Shown one piece after another: positions 46,975 through 54,630 of a stretch of 64,000 bases of DNA. Within the stretch, counting starts at the first letter, position 1, and the number at the start of each line of letters is the position of its first letter. The DNA is from JBFONV01 sp040779335. Its GTDB lineage: Bacteria; Pseudomonadota; Gammaproteobacteria; Enterobacterales; Alteromonadaceae. The notes under the pieces were generated by a model. That model saw nothing but the letters and a program-made list of their open reading frames with translations, was not told where the DNA came from and ran no database searches. The DNA is taken from the NCBI GenBank assembly GCA_040779335.1, contig JBFONV010000006.1, forward strand, positions 223,403 to 287,402, written 5' to 3'. Both the position numbers and the translations under genes were made by a program.

Positions 46975-48210
46975 GTGATAAAAATAATAATTTTAACCTT
47001 TTTTATCTCCATTTTTTCAACGGCTTTTGCTGTCGACTACACCTTGCACGGCGTAGCGGATATTCGTGCCAGTAGCCTCGATTCTCTAACTACATATGTA
47101 GATGGCGGCTACGGAAAGTTTTCCATTGATGATGGCCAACAACTTGCTATTGGGCAGCTCGGTGGCGATTTAACCTTGCAATGGGATTCAGGTATAAGCG
47201 CTCATGTTGTGGCCAATGCTTATGTTAATAATAGTGAAAGTGTTGCCGGTATTACTGAAGGCTATTTAAAATATCGTTCCTTGCCCAATGCCTCAGGATA
47301 TCGCTGGCAAACCAAAGTGGGGATATTTTATCCCGAAATATCACTGGAAAATAATGCCGTTGCGTGGGCCAGCATCGACACCTTAAATTCCTCCACCATA
47401 AACACTTGGATAGGCGAAGAAATTAGAGTACTTGGTGGTGAATTTAAGTTAACGCGCCTAGGAAGAATAACCAACGCCCCGTACGACTTATCATTATCGG
47501 CAGCAACGTTTATTAACAACGATCCTGCGGGTGCACTCCTCGCTTGGCATGGCTGGACTATAGGCAACAGACAAACCCTATGGACGGAGTCGCAACCTAT
47601 TACCTATTTTAACGCGAGAATGCCTGGATTTTCATTAAGTGAGCAAGCATCAAAATCAGATCCATTTTTAGAGCTTGACAATAAAGTTGGCTACCACATT
47701 AACGGCGAAGTTAAAGTTCATGGCAAAGGAGCTTTTTCAATCGGATATTATGATAACAACGCAACGCCCTATAAAGTAAAACATGGTCAATATGGTTGGC
47801 ATACCCGCTTTTATCACGCGGGCCTGCAATGGAAACTTAGCTCACAACTGCAATTAAAAGCCCAATACCTAACAGGCAAAACCTTAATGCAAAGTCCTAG
47901 TCGCTGGGATATTGTCAATAATGACTACCAAAGTGCTTATGTTTCCCTGACTAAGAAATGGCAGCAACATAAACTAACAGCTCGATTAGAAGAGTTTTCT
48001 GTGCAGGATAACGATCAAACTTGGGGTGATAATAATAACGAATATGGTAAAGCCGCAACGTTAAACTATACCTATCGCCTTGCTAAACCTTGGTTTATCT
48101 CGACCGAATATTCATGGATAAGCAGTCGCAGAGCAGCAAGGTATTATGTGCATGCTCCTGCGGATCTTATTGAAAGACAATTGCAATTGGCGGTGAGGTA
48201 CTTTTTCTAA
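46975..48210 (+). CDS. Outer-membrane beta-barrel protein of the cupredoxin/EAL operon
   Basis: A 411-aa exported protein with a signal peptide at 1-19 (ILTFFISIFSTAFA) and many amphipathic strands, e.g. YGWHTRFYHAGLQWKLS and SAYVSLTKKWQQHKLTARLE, ending in VRYFF (C-terminal Phe), the mark of an OM barrel. It starts at GTG 9 bases after the EAL gene. It belongs to a recurrent Alteromonadales triad; function of the family is unknown. Confidence 0.72.
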   Translation: MIKIIILTFFISIFSTAFAVDYTLHGVADIRASSLDSLTTYVDGGYGKFSIDDGQQLAIGQLGGDLTLQWDSGISAHVVANAYVNNSESVAGITEGYLKYRSLPNASGYRWQTKVGIFYPEISLENNAVAWASIDTLNSSTINTWIGEEIRVLGGEFKLTRLGRITNAPYDLSLSAATFINNDPAGALLAWHGWTIGNRQTLWTESQPITYFNARMPGFSLSEQASKSDPFLELDNKVGYHINGEVKVHGKGAFSIGYYDNNATPYKVKHGQYGWHTRFYHAGLQWKLSSQLQLKAQYLTGKTLMQSPSRWDIVNNDYQSAYVSLTKKWQQHKLTARLEEFSVQDNDQTWGDNNNEYGKAATLNYTYRLAKPWFISTEYSWISSRRAARYYVHAPADLIERQLQLAVRYFF

Positions 48211-48300
48211 TCGTCGCGATGCATACCATACTGTGCAATGAAATCAATGAAGCCGGCACCATCACGTTAGCAATGTTGATAGCGTTGTACTCTGGCATTA

Positions 48301-49692
48301 TTAACCGTTGATTAAAAAGTGCACCCAGATACTGCTTACATAACCAAGTGCTATTGCTGGTGCCCATTTTAAATGCGTAAAAAAAGTATATTGACCACGG
48401 GCTTGCCCCATTAATGCCACACCTGCGGCAGAGCCTATAGATAACAAACTACCTCCGACACCGGCGGTTAAAGTAACCAGTAACCATTGCACCTGATCCA
48501 TTTCAGGATTCATGGTTAATACCGCAAACATCACAGGTATGTTATCGACTATTGCCGACAATACTCCTACTAGTACATTCGCAGTGGTTGCACCAAGTTC
48601 ACCGTACATAAACGCTGAGGTCATGCCCAAATAGCCAATAAAACCTAAACCGCCAACCGCTAAAATAACCCCGTAAAAGAAAAATAAAGTGTCCCACTCC
48701 GCTTTTGCTATTTGATCAAATATATCAAAGTCTTCGTGTATCATACGACTGGTCGGCATGTCTGAACGATCAAATCCCTCTTTACCTTTTTTACGCAAGT
48801 AGTAACCAAAAAATTTCAAATAAGCGAGTCCTGTCATCATGCCAAATACAGGAGGTAAGTGCAGGAAGTTATGAAAGCTTACAGCCGTCACTATCGTCAA
48901 TATAAACAAACCAACAATAGTCAAACCACCCGTTTTCATTTGTGCAAGCTCTCCTTGTACTTTTTCTGGCCTCCCCGTAGGCAAGGCAAACTGCATAATA
49001 AAAGCAGGTACAAGGAAATTTACTACGGAAGGGATAAACAAATTAAAGAACTGTGAAAATTCGAGTATTCCTTTTTGCCATACCATCAAAGTAGTAATAT
49101 CACCAAAAGGACTGAACGCTCCTCCCGCGTTGGCACCAACCACTATATTAACGCAGCTAATAGCAACAAATTTAGGTTTGTCAGCACCTACCGCCAAAAC
49201 AACCGCACACATGATCAAGGCGGTAGTTAAGTTATCAGCAATAGGGGAAATAAAGAAAGCTAAGATACCCGTTAACCAAAACAAAGATTTATAACTAAAT
49301 CCCCTTAGCACCAGCCAGTCACGCAGCACATCAAACACCTCTCGCTCTATCATCGCATTAATATAGGTCATGGCGACGAGCAAAAAGAAAAACAACTCGG
49401 CATATTCTAAGAAATTATGGCGTATGGCAGCTTCTGCTGAATGATAATCGCCAGCGCTACTATAAACAAAAGCGATTAACATCCAAATAATACCAGCGGC
49501 AAATATTACCGGCTTTGATTTGCGCATATGCAGCTTTTCTTCAAAAATAACCAACAAGTAAGCAAGCGCAAAAAGAACCAATGATATATAGCCTACCCAG
49601 TGTTCAGTTAATGGTATGTATGAGCTGTCACCGCTTGAAGCGAGTGCGATGGCCGAGAAAAATAACGTAAAGAGTAGAGTTAGTATTTTCAT
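48301..49692 (-). CDS. nhaD: Na+/H+ antiporter NhaD
   Basis: Secondary sodium:proton antiporter of 463 aa, suited to a marine bacterium. About twelve to thirteen membrane helices are seen; NhaD-type sequences include FISPIADNLTTALIMCAVVLAVG, the ion-site NVLVGVLSAIVDNIPVMFAVLTMN and the GGSLLSIGSAAGVALMG end. The start at 49692 puts a normal signal-like helix first; a TTG four codons earlier is possible. It is the last core gene before the integron array on the right. Confidence 0.92.
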   Translation of the reverse strand: MKILTLLFTLFFSAIALASSGDSSYIPLTEHWVGYISLVLFALAYLLVIFEEKLHMRKSKPVIFAAGIIWMLIAFVYSSAGDYHSAEAAIRHNFLEYAELFFFLLVAMTYINAMIEREVFDVLRDWLVLRGFSYKSLFWLTGILAFFISPIADNLTTALIMCAVVLAVGADKPKFVAISCVNIVVGANAGGAFSPFGDITTLMVWQKGILEFSQFFNLFIPSVVNFLVPAFIMQFALPTGRPEKVQGELAQMKTGGLTIVGLFILTIVTAVSFHNFLHLPPVFGMMTGLAYLKFFGYYLRKKGKEGFDRSDMPTSRMIHEDFDIFDQIAKAEWDTLFFFYGVILAVGGLGFIGYLGMTSAFMYGELGATTANVLVGVLSAIVDNIPVMFAVLTMNPEMDQVQWLLVTLTAGVGGSLLSIGSAAGVALMGQARGQYTFFTHLKWAPAIALGYVSSIWVHFLING

Positions 49693-49948
49693 CTTTTTAA
49701 CCAAGTTGCTAATTGTATTTTTAGTTTCGCAATCACATGGCTGACTAAAAACACCCTATCACAGAGTTGATAAACAAAGGCGTATTCAACGCATTTAGGC
49801 AATTTTGAGAGCACCTTCCCTATTTGTTGCTCATTTAACTACACTAATACTAGTTAACTATATTTTGAATACTACAGTTATGAGTAATATCAGATACTTT
49901 CATCATAAAAAATAAGCGCCTGAATTAACACGGCTAATTTTGGAAAAA

Positions 49949-50155
49949 TCAAAGTCGAATAAAATAAGGTATCGCCACCAAGACCACGCCAACAATAAGC
50001 ATCATAGTGACGCTGGTCATAAAATATGGAAAAACAAAAAGAGCTAAACCAATACACAAGGGAACAATAGCGCTTTGTTTTTTTCCATACATAAAATAAC
50101 CAATGCCGATCCCCCCAAACAACACACTCCACACCAGTATTGATGAACTATCCAT
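49949..50155 (-). CDS. Small membrane protein, 68 aa; possibly last integron cassette
   Basis: A two-helix membrane protein (about 8-26 and 31-66) of the MDSSSILVWSVLFGGIGIG type, seen as a conserved hypothetical in marine gammaproteobacteria. No attC lies to its left (49693-49948), and the degenerate attC at 50229 lies to its right, so it may be the terminal cassette that has lost its own attC, or the flanking chromosomal gene. A longer frame in another phase on the same strand is not supported. Confidence 0.55.
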   Translation of the reverse strand: MDSSSILVWSVLFGGIGIGYFMYGKKQSAIVPLCIGLALFVFPYFMTSVTMMLIVGVVLVAIPYFIRL

Positions 50156-50228
50156 TTATAAATTCCCTCGCTATGCATTCATGAGATGAAATGAGCTTAA
50201 TTTAATCTATTGCAACTACTCTATTGAT

Positions 50229-50330
50229 GATAATTAAAGGGGCTGGGGCTGGATATACACTTAAGTTAAACGGCGAGGGTACAAGTGTCCCAGCAGATCT
50301 AATGAGCAAACCTCACAAACTTGTTATACG
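50229..50330 (-). other. Degenerate terminal attC of the 103-aa cupin cassette
   Basis: The R'' end (GTATAACAAG) is clear next to the cupin stop, and GTTAAACGGCGAG and GTGTCCC match other sites, but the R' GGCGTTA is not recognisable (AATTAAAGGGGCTGG). Looks like a decayed last site. Confidence 0.55.
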
Positions 50331-50635
50331 CTACCTTCTGATTCAACAACTAACAACCTAGCCTCTCCACGAGGATGAGCAACATGCTCTGTACCAACTG
50401 ACGCATAAAAAATATCGCCCGTTTCTAGAACTGCTGATTTCTCAATGCCATTTTCTTTGAATAACATTTCAACAACACCATCTAAAACAACAAAGACTTC
50501 CTCTCCATCGTTAACATGCCATTTATATGGTTGGTCAGTCCAATGCAAGCGCGTCGTAATGCCATTCATATTCGCAATATCTTTTGCACCCCAAGCGCGT
50601 TCGGCTTTGAATTTTTTACTTCTAATTATTTTCAC
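50324..50635 (-). CDS. Cupin-domain protein (cassette)
   Basis: Single-domain cupin of 103 aa. Cupin motif 1 is YKWHVNDGEEVFVVLDGVVE and motif 2 is GDIFYASVGTEHVAHPRG, so His and Glu metal ligands are mostly kept. The start is GTG at 50635, with GGAAG six bases upstream and R' of the preceding attC (CGTTAAAT) just before; the ATG upstream at 50662 lies inside that attC and is not credible. Small cupins bind metals or small molecules in many roles; none can be assigned. Confidence 0.75.
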   Translation of the reverse strand: MKIIRSKKFKAERAWGAKDIANMNGITTRLHWTDQPYKWHVNDGEEVFVVLDGVVEMLFKENGIEKSAVLETGDIFYASVGTEHVAHPRGEARLLVVESEGSV

Positions 50636-50649
50636 GATACTTCCATAAT

Positions 50650-50736
50650 TTAACGAGCGCATAACGCTTAAATAAAAGGTGAGCGAGTCGAGCCCACAGT
50701 TTTTTGTGGGCGATTTTTAATGTTCTCGTTAGTTTG
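50650..50736 (-). other. attC site of the DUF4242 cassette (short, atypical)
   Basis: Outer arms CTAACGAG and CTCGTTA(A) form a perfect inverted repeat; inner arms GCCCAC / GTGGGC enclose a short loop. Its sequence core differs from the main attC families. Confidence 0.7.
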
Positions 50737-50739
50737 CTT

Positions 50740-51012
50740 TTACTCAGATGTTGTTGGATCAATGATATTCCTAACTTCCGAGATAGCGTTAGCAGGAAAA
50801 CCTCCCATATCCGCATGCTTTTTAACAGATGCTGCATCTGGAGCAATGTATACACAATAGACTTTATCATCTGTTACATAACTATGAACCCATTGTACTT
50901 TCGGCCCAAGTTCTTCTAGAACACTACATGATTTCTGTGAAATCCCTTTTAAGTCATCTGCTGACAACTTACCCGCACCTTCAATCTCTCTTTCTATTAC
51001 ATATTTTGGCAT
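50740..51012 (-). CDS. DUF4242 protein (cassette)
   Basis: A 90-aa protein matching DUF4242 (PKYVIEREIEGAGKLSADDL, VQWVHSYVTDDKVYCVYIAP, GGFPANAISEVRNIIDP). The family is small, ferredoxin-like and sometimes called nickel-responsive; its function is not settled. The start is at 51012, where AGGAGAG lies just upstream; the ATG at 51072 would run into the attC. It appears as a cassette in other integrons. Confidence 0.8.
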   Translation of the reverse strand: MPKYVIEREIEGAGKLSADDLKGISQKSCSVLEELGPKVQWVHSYVTDDKVYCVYIAPDAASVKKHADMGGFPANAISEVRNIIDPTTSE

Positions 51013-51072
51013 TTTGTCTCTCCTTTTACTTGTAGAGATATAACTATAGTTGAAGGTGAGATTTATCGGCAT

Positions 51073-51168
51073 ACTAACGCCACTTTATGAGCAAAAAGTT
51101 GTTGGTTATATTATAAAGCCAAACCGAGCGGCGGTGAAGGGGCCGACCTTTACCTCCCTTGTTGGCTG
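51073..51168 (-). other. attC site of the 121-aa cupin cassette
   Basis: R' side CTAACGCC at 51074, R'' side TTGTTGGC at 51158-51166, with the inner core GCCAAACCGAGCGGCGGTGAAGG shared in part with other sites. Confidence 0.75.
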
Positions 51169-51172
51169 CACA

Positions 51173-51538
51173 TTACACCCACACATCATTTTTAGCTGTA
51201 AGCTCACTATCAGAATCACCAGTGTTAACAACACCTTTAGGCTCAACAATCATAATTTTACATTCATTATTAGCGACAGGTTTATGTTCTACACCTTTAG
51301 GGATCACAAACATTTCCCCAGAGCTTAGACTAACAACACCATCACGAAATTCTATATTAAGTGAGCCTTCAATAACGATAAATACTTCATCTGTATCAGA
51401 GTGGTCATGCCAAACAAATTCGCCTTCAACTTTGACTAATTTAAATTGATAATCATTCATTTGTGCAACCACACGAGGTGCCCAGTGTTCACTAAATTTT
51501 GAGAACTTATCCTTAAAGTTTATAGCTTCAAACTTCAT
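51173..51538 (-). CDS. Cupin-domain protein (cassette)
   Basis: A 121-aa cupin with motif 1 FVWHDHSDTDEVFIVIEGSL (His, His and Glu ligands) and motif 2 GEMFVIPKGVEHKPVANNE (His ligand), so the metal site looks intact. GGAG lies five bases before the ATG. The next gene, at 51587, lies only 48 bases upstream with no attC between, so these two genes share one cassette. Metal-dependent function unknown. Confidence 0.78.
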   Translation of the reverse strand: MKFEAINFKDKFSKFSEHWAPRVVAQMNDYQFKLVKVEGEFVWHDHSDTDEVFIVIEGSLNIEFRDGVVSLSSGEMFVIPKGVEHKPVANNECKIMIVEPKGVVNTGDSDSELTAKNDVWV

Positions 51539-51575
51539 TTTTACTCCATGTATTCATGTGCTGAAAACGCTTCCT

Positions 51576-51599
51576 CAGGTTAGCACTTAAGCTAACCTG
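51576..51599. terminator. Perfect hairpin overlapping a stop codon
   Basis: CAGGTTAGC / GCTAACCTG with a 6-base loop, which spans the stop codon of the 51587 gene and takes the place where an attC would be expected. It could be a terminator or the trace of a collapsed attC. Confidence 0.5.
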
Positions 51600-51928
51600 A
51601 CCGCCCAATTACCATCGTGCTGTTCATCACAATTAGCTTCTGTGTCGTAAGAAATATGCTTGGCAATATTTTTAAACTTAATATTCATTTTTTGTAATTC
51701 GGTTTGAATAAGTAATTGCAGCGCTTGGTTACTATTCGATTGTAAGTAATTATCAAGGTTTTCATTGGTATCAAATATACAGACAACGTTTAAACTATTA
51801 GGAAAATCTGAATAATTCACTAAATGAGTTAGCCATTGAAAACCGGCTATGCTCTTTAATGCTATTTCGCATACATCAGTTAAAACTTGTCTAAGCTGAT
51901 TATCAATCTTTTTGTCGGTTTTACGCAT
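51587..51928 (-). CDS. Hypothetical cassette protein, 'Fis-family'-labelled type
   Basis: A 113-aa protein (DKKIDNQLRQVLTDVCEIAL start; FQWLTHLVNYSDFPNSLNVVCIF core; CDEQHDGNWAVRLA end). Similar small proteins from Vibrio and Shewanella arrays are often labelled Fis-family regulators, but no helix-turn-helix is visible here, so that name is doubtful. GGAT lies about seven bases before the ATG. Confidence 0.6.
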   Translation of the reverse strand: MRKTDKKIDNQLRQVLTDVCEIALKSIAGFQWLTHLVNYSDFPNSLNVVCIFDTNENLDNYLQSNSNQALQLLIQTELQKMNIKFKNIAKHISYDTEANCDEQHDGNWAVRLA

Positions 51929-51942
51929 AATTCTAATCCAGC

Positions 51943-52043
51943 CTAACGCCTTAAAAAGCGGATAAATAATAGCTTGCTAAAATGGTTGGACGAAGCAAAA
52001 CCGAGCAAACTGTTAGCAGTTTTGCTTTAAATTATTGTTATAT
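51943..52043 (-). other. attC site following the cassette remnant
   Basis: R' side CCTAACGCC at 51942-51950 and R'' side TTGTTATA at 52035-52042, with the core GCTTGCTAAAATGGTTGGACG and CCGAGCAAACTGTTAGCAG. It is next to a 38-codon gene remnant. Confidence 0.75.
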
Positions 52044-52154
52044 TTTGACTCTATCACCATGACTTGGAGGAGTTGAATCCACTGTATATACAAAATCACT
52101 TCCGTGTTGATTACCAATAACTGCCAAGCATGTGCCCTGAAATGGAGCGGTTTG
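52038..52154 (-). pseudogene. C-terminal remnant of a lost cassette gene
   Basis: A 38-codon open stretch (ending in VYTVDSTPPSHGDRVKI) whose stop lies in the R'' of the attC at 51943, just where genuine cassette stops lie. Upstream it runs into the R'' (TTATAAC) of the deformylase cassette attC, whose remainder is missing. This is best read as a deletion that fused the deformylase cassette to the 3' end of another cassette. Confidence 0.5.
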
Positions 52155-52162
52155 TTATAAGC

Positions 52163-52669
52163 CTATGCTACCGTCCTTTTTGCTTGCTTCTCTACCTTTT
52201 TTAGCGCCATCCTTTGCTTTAATGGTGAAAGGTAGTCAATAAATAGCTTGCCCTTTAAGTGATCTATTTCGTGCTGTAGTACAATCGCAAGAAAATCATC
52301 ACTTTCTATAACCACCTCTTTACCTATGCGGTCAAGCCCTGTGACTTTTACGCTCGTGAATCGTTCCACATCAGCATAATATCCTGGTACAGACAAACAT
52401 CCTTCCTGCCCTTTTTCAATATTATTGCCACTAACCACTTCAGGGTTAATAAGTATTAGAGGGGAATTTCGTTCGTCAGAAATGTCAATTATTATGATTG
52501 CTTCACTGCGGCCTACTTGTGTAGCTGCTAGGCCAATACCATCTTCTGTGTCGTACATTGTGTCTAGCATGTCATCAATTAAGTCTTGCACTTGTTCAAC
52601 ATTGACAACTCTTTCTGCTATTACTTTTAATTTCTCACTGGGAGCTTTGATAATTTCTAAAACAGCCAT
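52163..52669 (-). CDS. def: Peptide deformylase (integron cassette)
   Basis: Removes the formyl group from N-terminal fMet of new proteins. All three active-site motifs are intact in the 168-aa protein: GIGLAATQ (44-51), EGCLS (89-93, metal ligand Cys91) and HEIDH (133-137, His133, Glu134, His137). So it should be an active metalloenzyme. Bacteria have an essential chromosomal def next to fmt; this one stands in a cassette, so it is an extra copy. An extra deformylase could give tolerance to deformylase inhibitors or a backup activity; this is inference. Confidence 0.9.
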   Translation of the reverse strand: MAVLEIIKAPSEKLKVIAERVVNVEQVQDLIDDMLDTMYDTEDGIGLAATQVGRSEAIIIIDISDERNSPLILINPEVVSGNNIEKGQEGCLSVPGYYADVERFTSVKVTGLDRIGKEVVIESDDFLAIVLQHEIDHLKGKLFIDYLSPLKQRMALKKVEKQAKRTVA

Positions 52670-52693
52670 TTTTACTCGATATTTAATTGGGGT

Positions 52694-52750
52694 TTATAAC
52701 GCCGCGTTAAGCAGCACATTAATTGTTCGATTGAATATGCCTTGTTAGGT
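52694..52750 (-). other. attC site of the DUF2798 cassette (short)
   Basis: R' side TATAACGCC and R'' side TTGTTAGGT, only about 57 bp, with a short GCCGCGTTAAGC inner arm. The stop codon of DUF2798 lies within its R''. Confidence 0.75.
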
Positions 52751-52981
52751 GTTGCTTTCTTCATGTAAAACAAGAGCAACGAGCTTGTGAACAAGGGGTG
52801 AAATAATAATAATTGTTGGAAAAGCGACTATAAAAGCAAAGCTCCAAGCCTGTAACCAAATAGTAATTATATTCGCCACCATGCCAACATTAAAAACACT
52901 TATGACAAAAGACATAATACCAGACATAAGTAGTGCCATGAAAAATGAAAATACTAACTTATGATGTTTACGCGAAATCAT
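52745..52981 (-). CDS. DUF2798 membrane protein (cassette)
   Basis: A 78-aa protein with two membrane helices (about 8-30 and 36-58) and the DUF2798 pattern HHKLVFSFFMALLMSGIMSF / WLQAWSFAFIVAFPTIIIISP. Function unknown; it is common in marine Vibrio and Shewanella genomes, also as a cassette gene. Its stop overlaps the attC R''. Confidence 0.8.
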   Translation of the reverse strand: MISRKHHKLVFSFFMALLMSGIMSFVISVFNVGMVANIITIWLQAWSFAFIVAFPTIIIISPLVHKLVALVLHEESNT

Positions 52982-53002
52982 GCTAAATACTCATAAATGT
53001 GT

Positions 53003-53107
53003 GTAACACCTCACGCCTCGTTAATGGGCAAAGGGTTGTTGGTTAAAATTATACGGCGAAGCGAAACCGAGCAAACTACAAAGTCCTACTTGAATATTTT
53101 GTTAAGC
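53003..53107 (-). other. attC site of the LysE cassette
   Basis: R' side GTAACACC and R'' side TTTGTTAAGC, with the core GTTAAAATTATACGGCGAAG and CCGAGCAAACTACAAAGTCC. The stop of the LysE gene is inside R''. Confidence 0.8.
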
Positions 53108-53716
53108 TTTAACTGCCACTATAGCTCCAGTTGACATCATTATAGTACCTGCTGTTTTATTAATAACAGTAGTTGCATTGGGATGTTTAAAATTATTTCT
53201 AGCCTTCACTGCTAGTATGGAATAGCACATGTTTACACTGCCAAAAGCAAAAGTAGCTGCCAACATAATTAAGCTTGTATCATAAAATGTAACTTCGCTA
53301 ACATTAATAAAAGCAGGGAAAAAGCCAATGTAAAACATAATGGCTTTAGGGTTACCTAGTGTAATAAAAAGTCCAGTTAAGAAATTTGATATTAAAGATG
53401 AATCTTTTGATGCTTCAATATCAATTGAATTATTTTTTGTACGTAGGAGTTTAATTCCAAGCCAAATTAAATACGCTGCACTAAGGTATTTAATAATAAA
53501 AAATGTTGTTCCCATGACTTCAGCAAGGGCAGACAAACCAAATAAAGCAAGAACGATAAAAATATAATCACCCAATACGATACCAGCCGTCATATAGAAT
53601 GCTTGCAGTTTTCCAGAAGAAAAAGAGCGAGCAATAATGGCAAAAACGGCAGGGCCTGGAACTATCGCTAAGATAATCATTGCACCGAATAAAGCGAATA
53701 AACTATCGATTGACAT
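53102..53716 (-). CDS. LysE/RhtB-family amino-acid exporter (cassette)
   Basis: A 204-aa inner-membrane exporter of the LysE/RhtB superfamily with about six helices; the conserved N-terminal GPAVFAIIARSFSSG and TGLFITLGNPKAIMFYIGFF motifs are present. It exports amino acids or related compounds by proton exchange. The Shine-Dalgarno AAGGGGAT lies within the R' end of the preceding attC. As a cassette it is a candidate for efflux of toxic amino acids or analogues. Confidence 0.88.
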   Translation of the reverse strand: MSIDSLFALFGAMIILAIVPGPAVFAIIARSFSSGKLQAFYMTAGIVLGDYIFIVLALFGLSALAEVMGTTFFIIKYLSAAYLIWLGIKLLRTKNNSIDIEASKDSSLISNFLTGLFITLGNPKAIMFYIGFFPAFINVSEVTFYDTSLIMLAATFAFGSVNMCYSILAVKARNNFKHPNATTVINKTAGTIMMSTGAIVAVKA

Positions 53717-53717
53717 T

Positions 53718-53808
53718 GGTAATCCCCTTAAGGCAAAAAATAGTTGGTTAAAATAAGCGACGAAGGAGCAAAATCAACAGATATTTGTCCTGACTAATTT
53801 GTGTTAGA
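53718..53808 (-). other. attC site of the DUF1330 cassette
   Basis: R'' side TGTGTTAG contains the DUF1330 stop; the core GTTGGTTAAAATAAGCGACG and GGAGCAAAATCAAC is the standard one. The R' is altered to GGGATTAC instead of GGCGTTA and serves as ribosome site for the LysE gene. Confidence 0.75.
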
Positions 53809-54109
53809 TGTCTTTCTCGTAGCTAGATATTATTGTTGCGCTACCTACCGACTCAACAAAATATGTTTCTTTGACAACCAAATATTTAGGATCAGAAAAA
53901 AAACCTTCCATTTTATTTTTACTGGAAAAGTTGATTGTAAATACTCTATTAATATCAGTATGCCCCTCTGAAAGTAATACATCTGAAACTATAAAGTCAT
54001 AGCCAAATCGACCTTCATAAGCTGAAAGGATTGGTTTCATAGCACCACGATAATCATTATATTTAAGATCATCCACTACATTTAAACCAACTAATATTTC
54101 ATACGACAT
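53804..54109 (-). CDS. DUF1330-like protein (cassette)
   Basis: A 101-aa dimeric alpha-beta barrel-type protein. YEILVGLNVVDDLKYNDYRG, RFGYDFIVSDVL and FFSDPKYLVVKETYF match the DUF1330 family, which is of unknown function and found in stress and cassette contexts. GGAG lies about six bases before its ATG. Confidence 0.75.
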   Translation of the reverse strand: MSYEILVGLNVVDDLKYNDYRGAMKPILSAYEGRFGYDFIVSDVLLSEGHTDINRVFTINFSSKNKMEGFFSDPKYLVVKETYFVESVGSATIISSYEKDI

Positions 54110-54133
54110 TTAAACTCCAAAACTCGATTTATT

Positions 54134-54232
54134 TAATAACGCCTTAGTAACAAAAAACTGTAGATTTTTTTGGCTATCATACCGACGCTAGCAAGCCAAA
54201 AATTAAGGTAAATGGTTTTGTTCTGTTGACTA
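54134..54232 (-). other. attC site of the VOC cassette (atypical)
   Basis: R' side AATAACGCC at 54134; the inner arms TTTTTTGGCT / AGCCAAAAATT form a hairpin; the R'' side TTGTTCTGTTGAC is weak. It differs from the main core. Confidence 0.6.
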
Positions 54233-54234
54233 AA

Positions 54235-54603
54235 TTATTCAGCATTGCTCGTATAGAAACAGATTTTATTATTGTCTAAATCTCTTACATAGGCCGAATG
54301 CATATTAGAACGTATTCTGGGCTCACCCTCACTCATCCCACCTAAATCAATCGCTTTGTTATGCAATCGATTAACCTCTTCAATTGAATCAACATGGAGA
54401 CCAAGCATAGTACCATTTCCGTTCGATGCTGGGTTTTCATCGAATGGCTCTGCTACGGCAAACATAAACGCTTCGTTCCCCCATAGTGTCATTCTTCCCT
54501 GCCCGTGAATTTTATTTAATCCACATCCATCAAATAATTCATCATAAAACGCAACGGCTTTTTCTTTATTATTTGTTCCAAACACAAAGTAATTCATTTT
54601 CAT
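54235..54603 (-). CDS. VOC-superfamily (glyoxalase-like) protein (cassette)
   Basis: A 122-aa single VOC/bleomycin-resistance-type protein, with MNYFVFGTNNKEKAVAFYDELF at the start and YVRDLDNNKICFY at the end, the latter with the metal Glu position replaced by Lys-Ile-Cys. The fold binds a metal or small molecule; members include fosfomycin and bleomycin resistance proteins and isomerases. Which one this is cannot be decided. Confidence 0.75.
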   Translation of the reverse strand: MKMNYFVFGTNNKEKAVAFYDELFDGCGLNKIHGQGRMTLWGNEAFMFAVAEPFDENPASNGNGTMLGLHVDSIEEVNRLHNKAIDLGGMSEGEPRIRSNMHSAYVRDLDNNKICFYTSNAE

Positions 54604-54630
54604 ATTAAATACTCTAATTCGTTAAATAAG

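Noticed and set aside
49890..50132. 80-aa frame (another phase) at the array edge
   Set aside because: Overlaps the 68-aa membrane gene on the same strand; its composition (Trp/Arg/Cys-rich) is not protein-like.
50636..50662. ATG start for the 50324 cupin gene
   Set aside because: This ATG lies within the attC R' region; GTG at 50635 has a good ribosome site and the right distance to R'.
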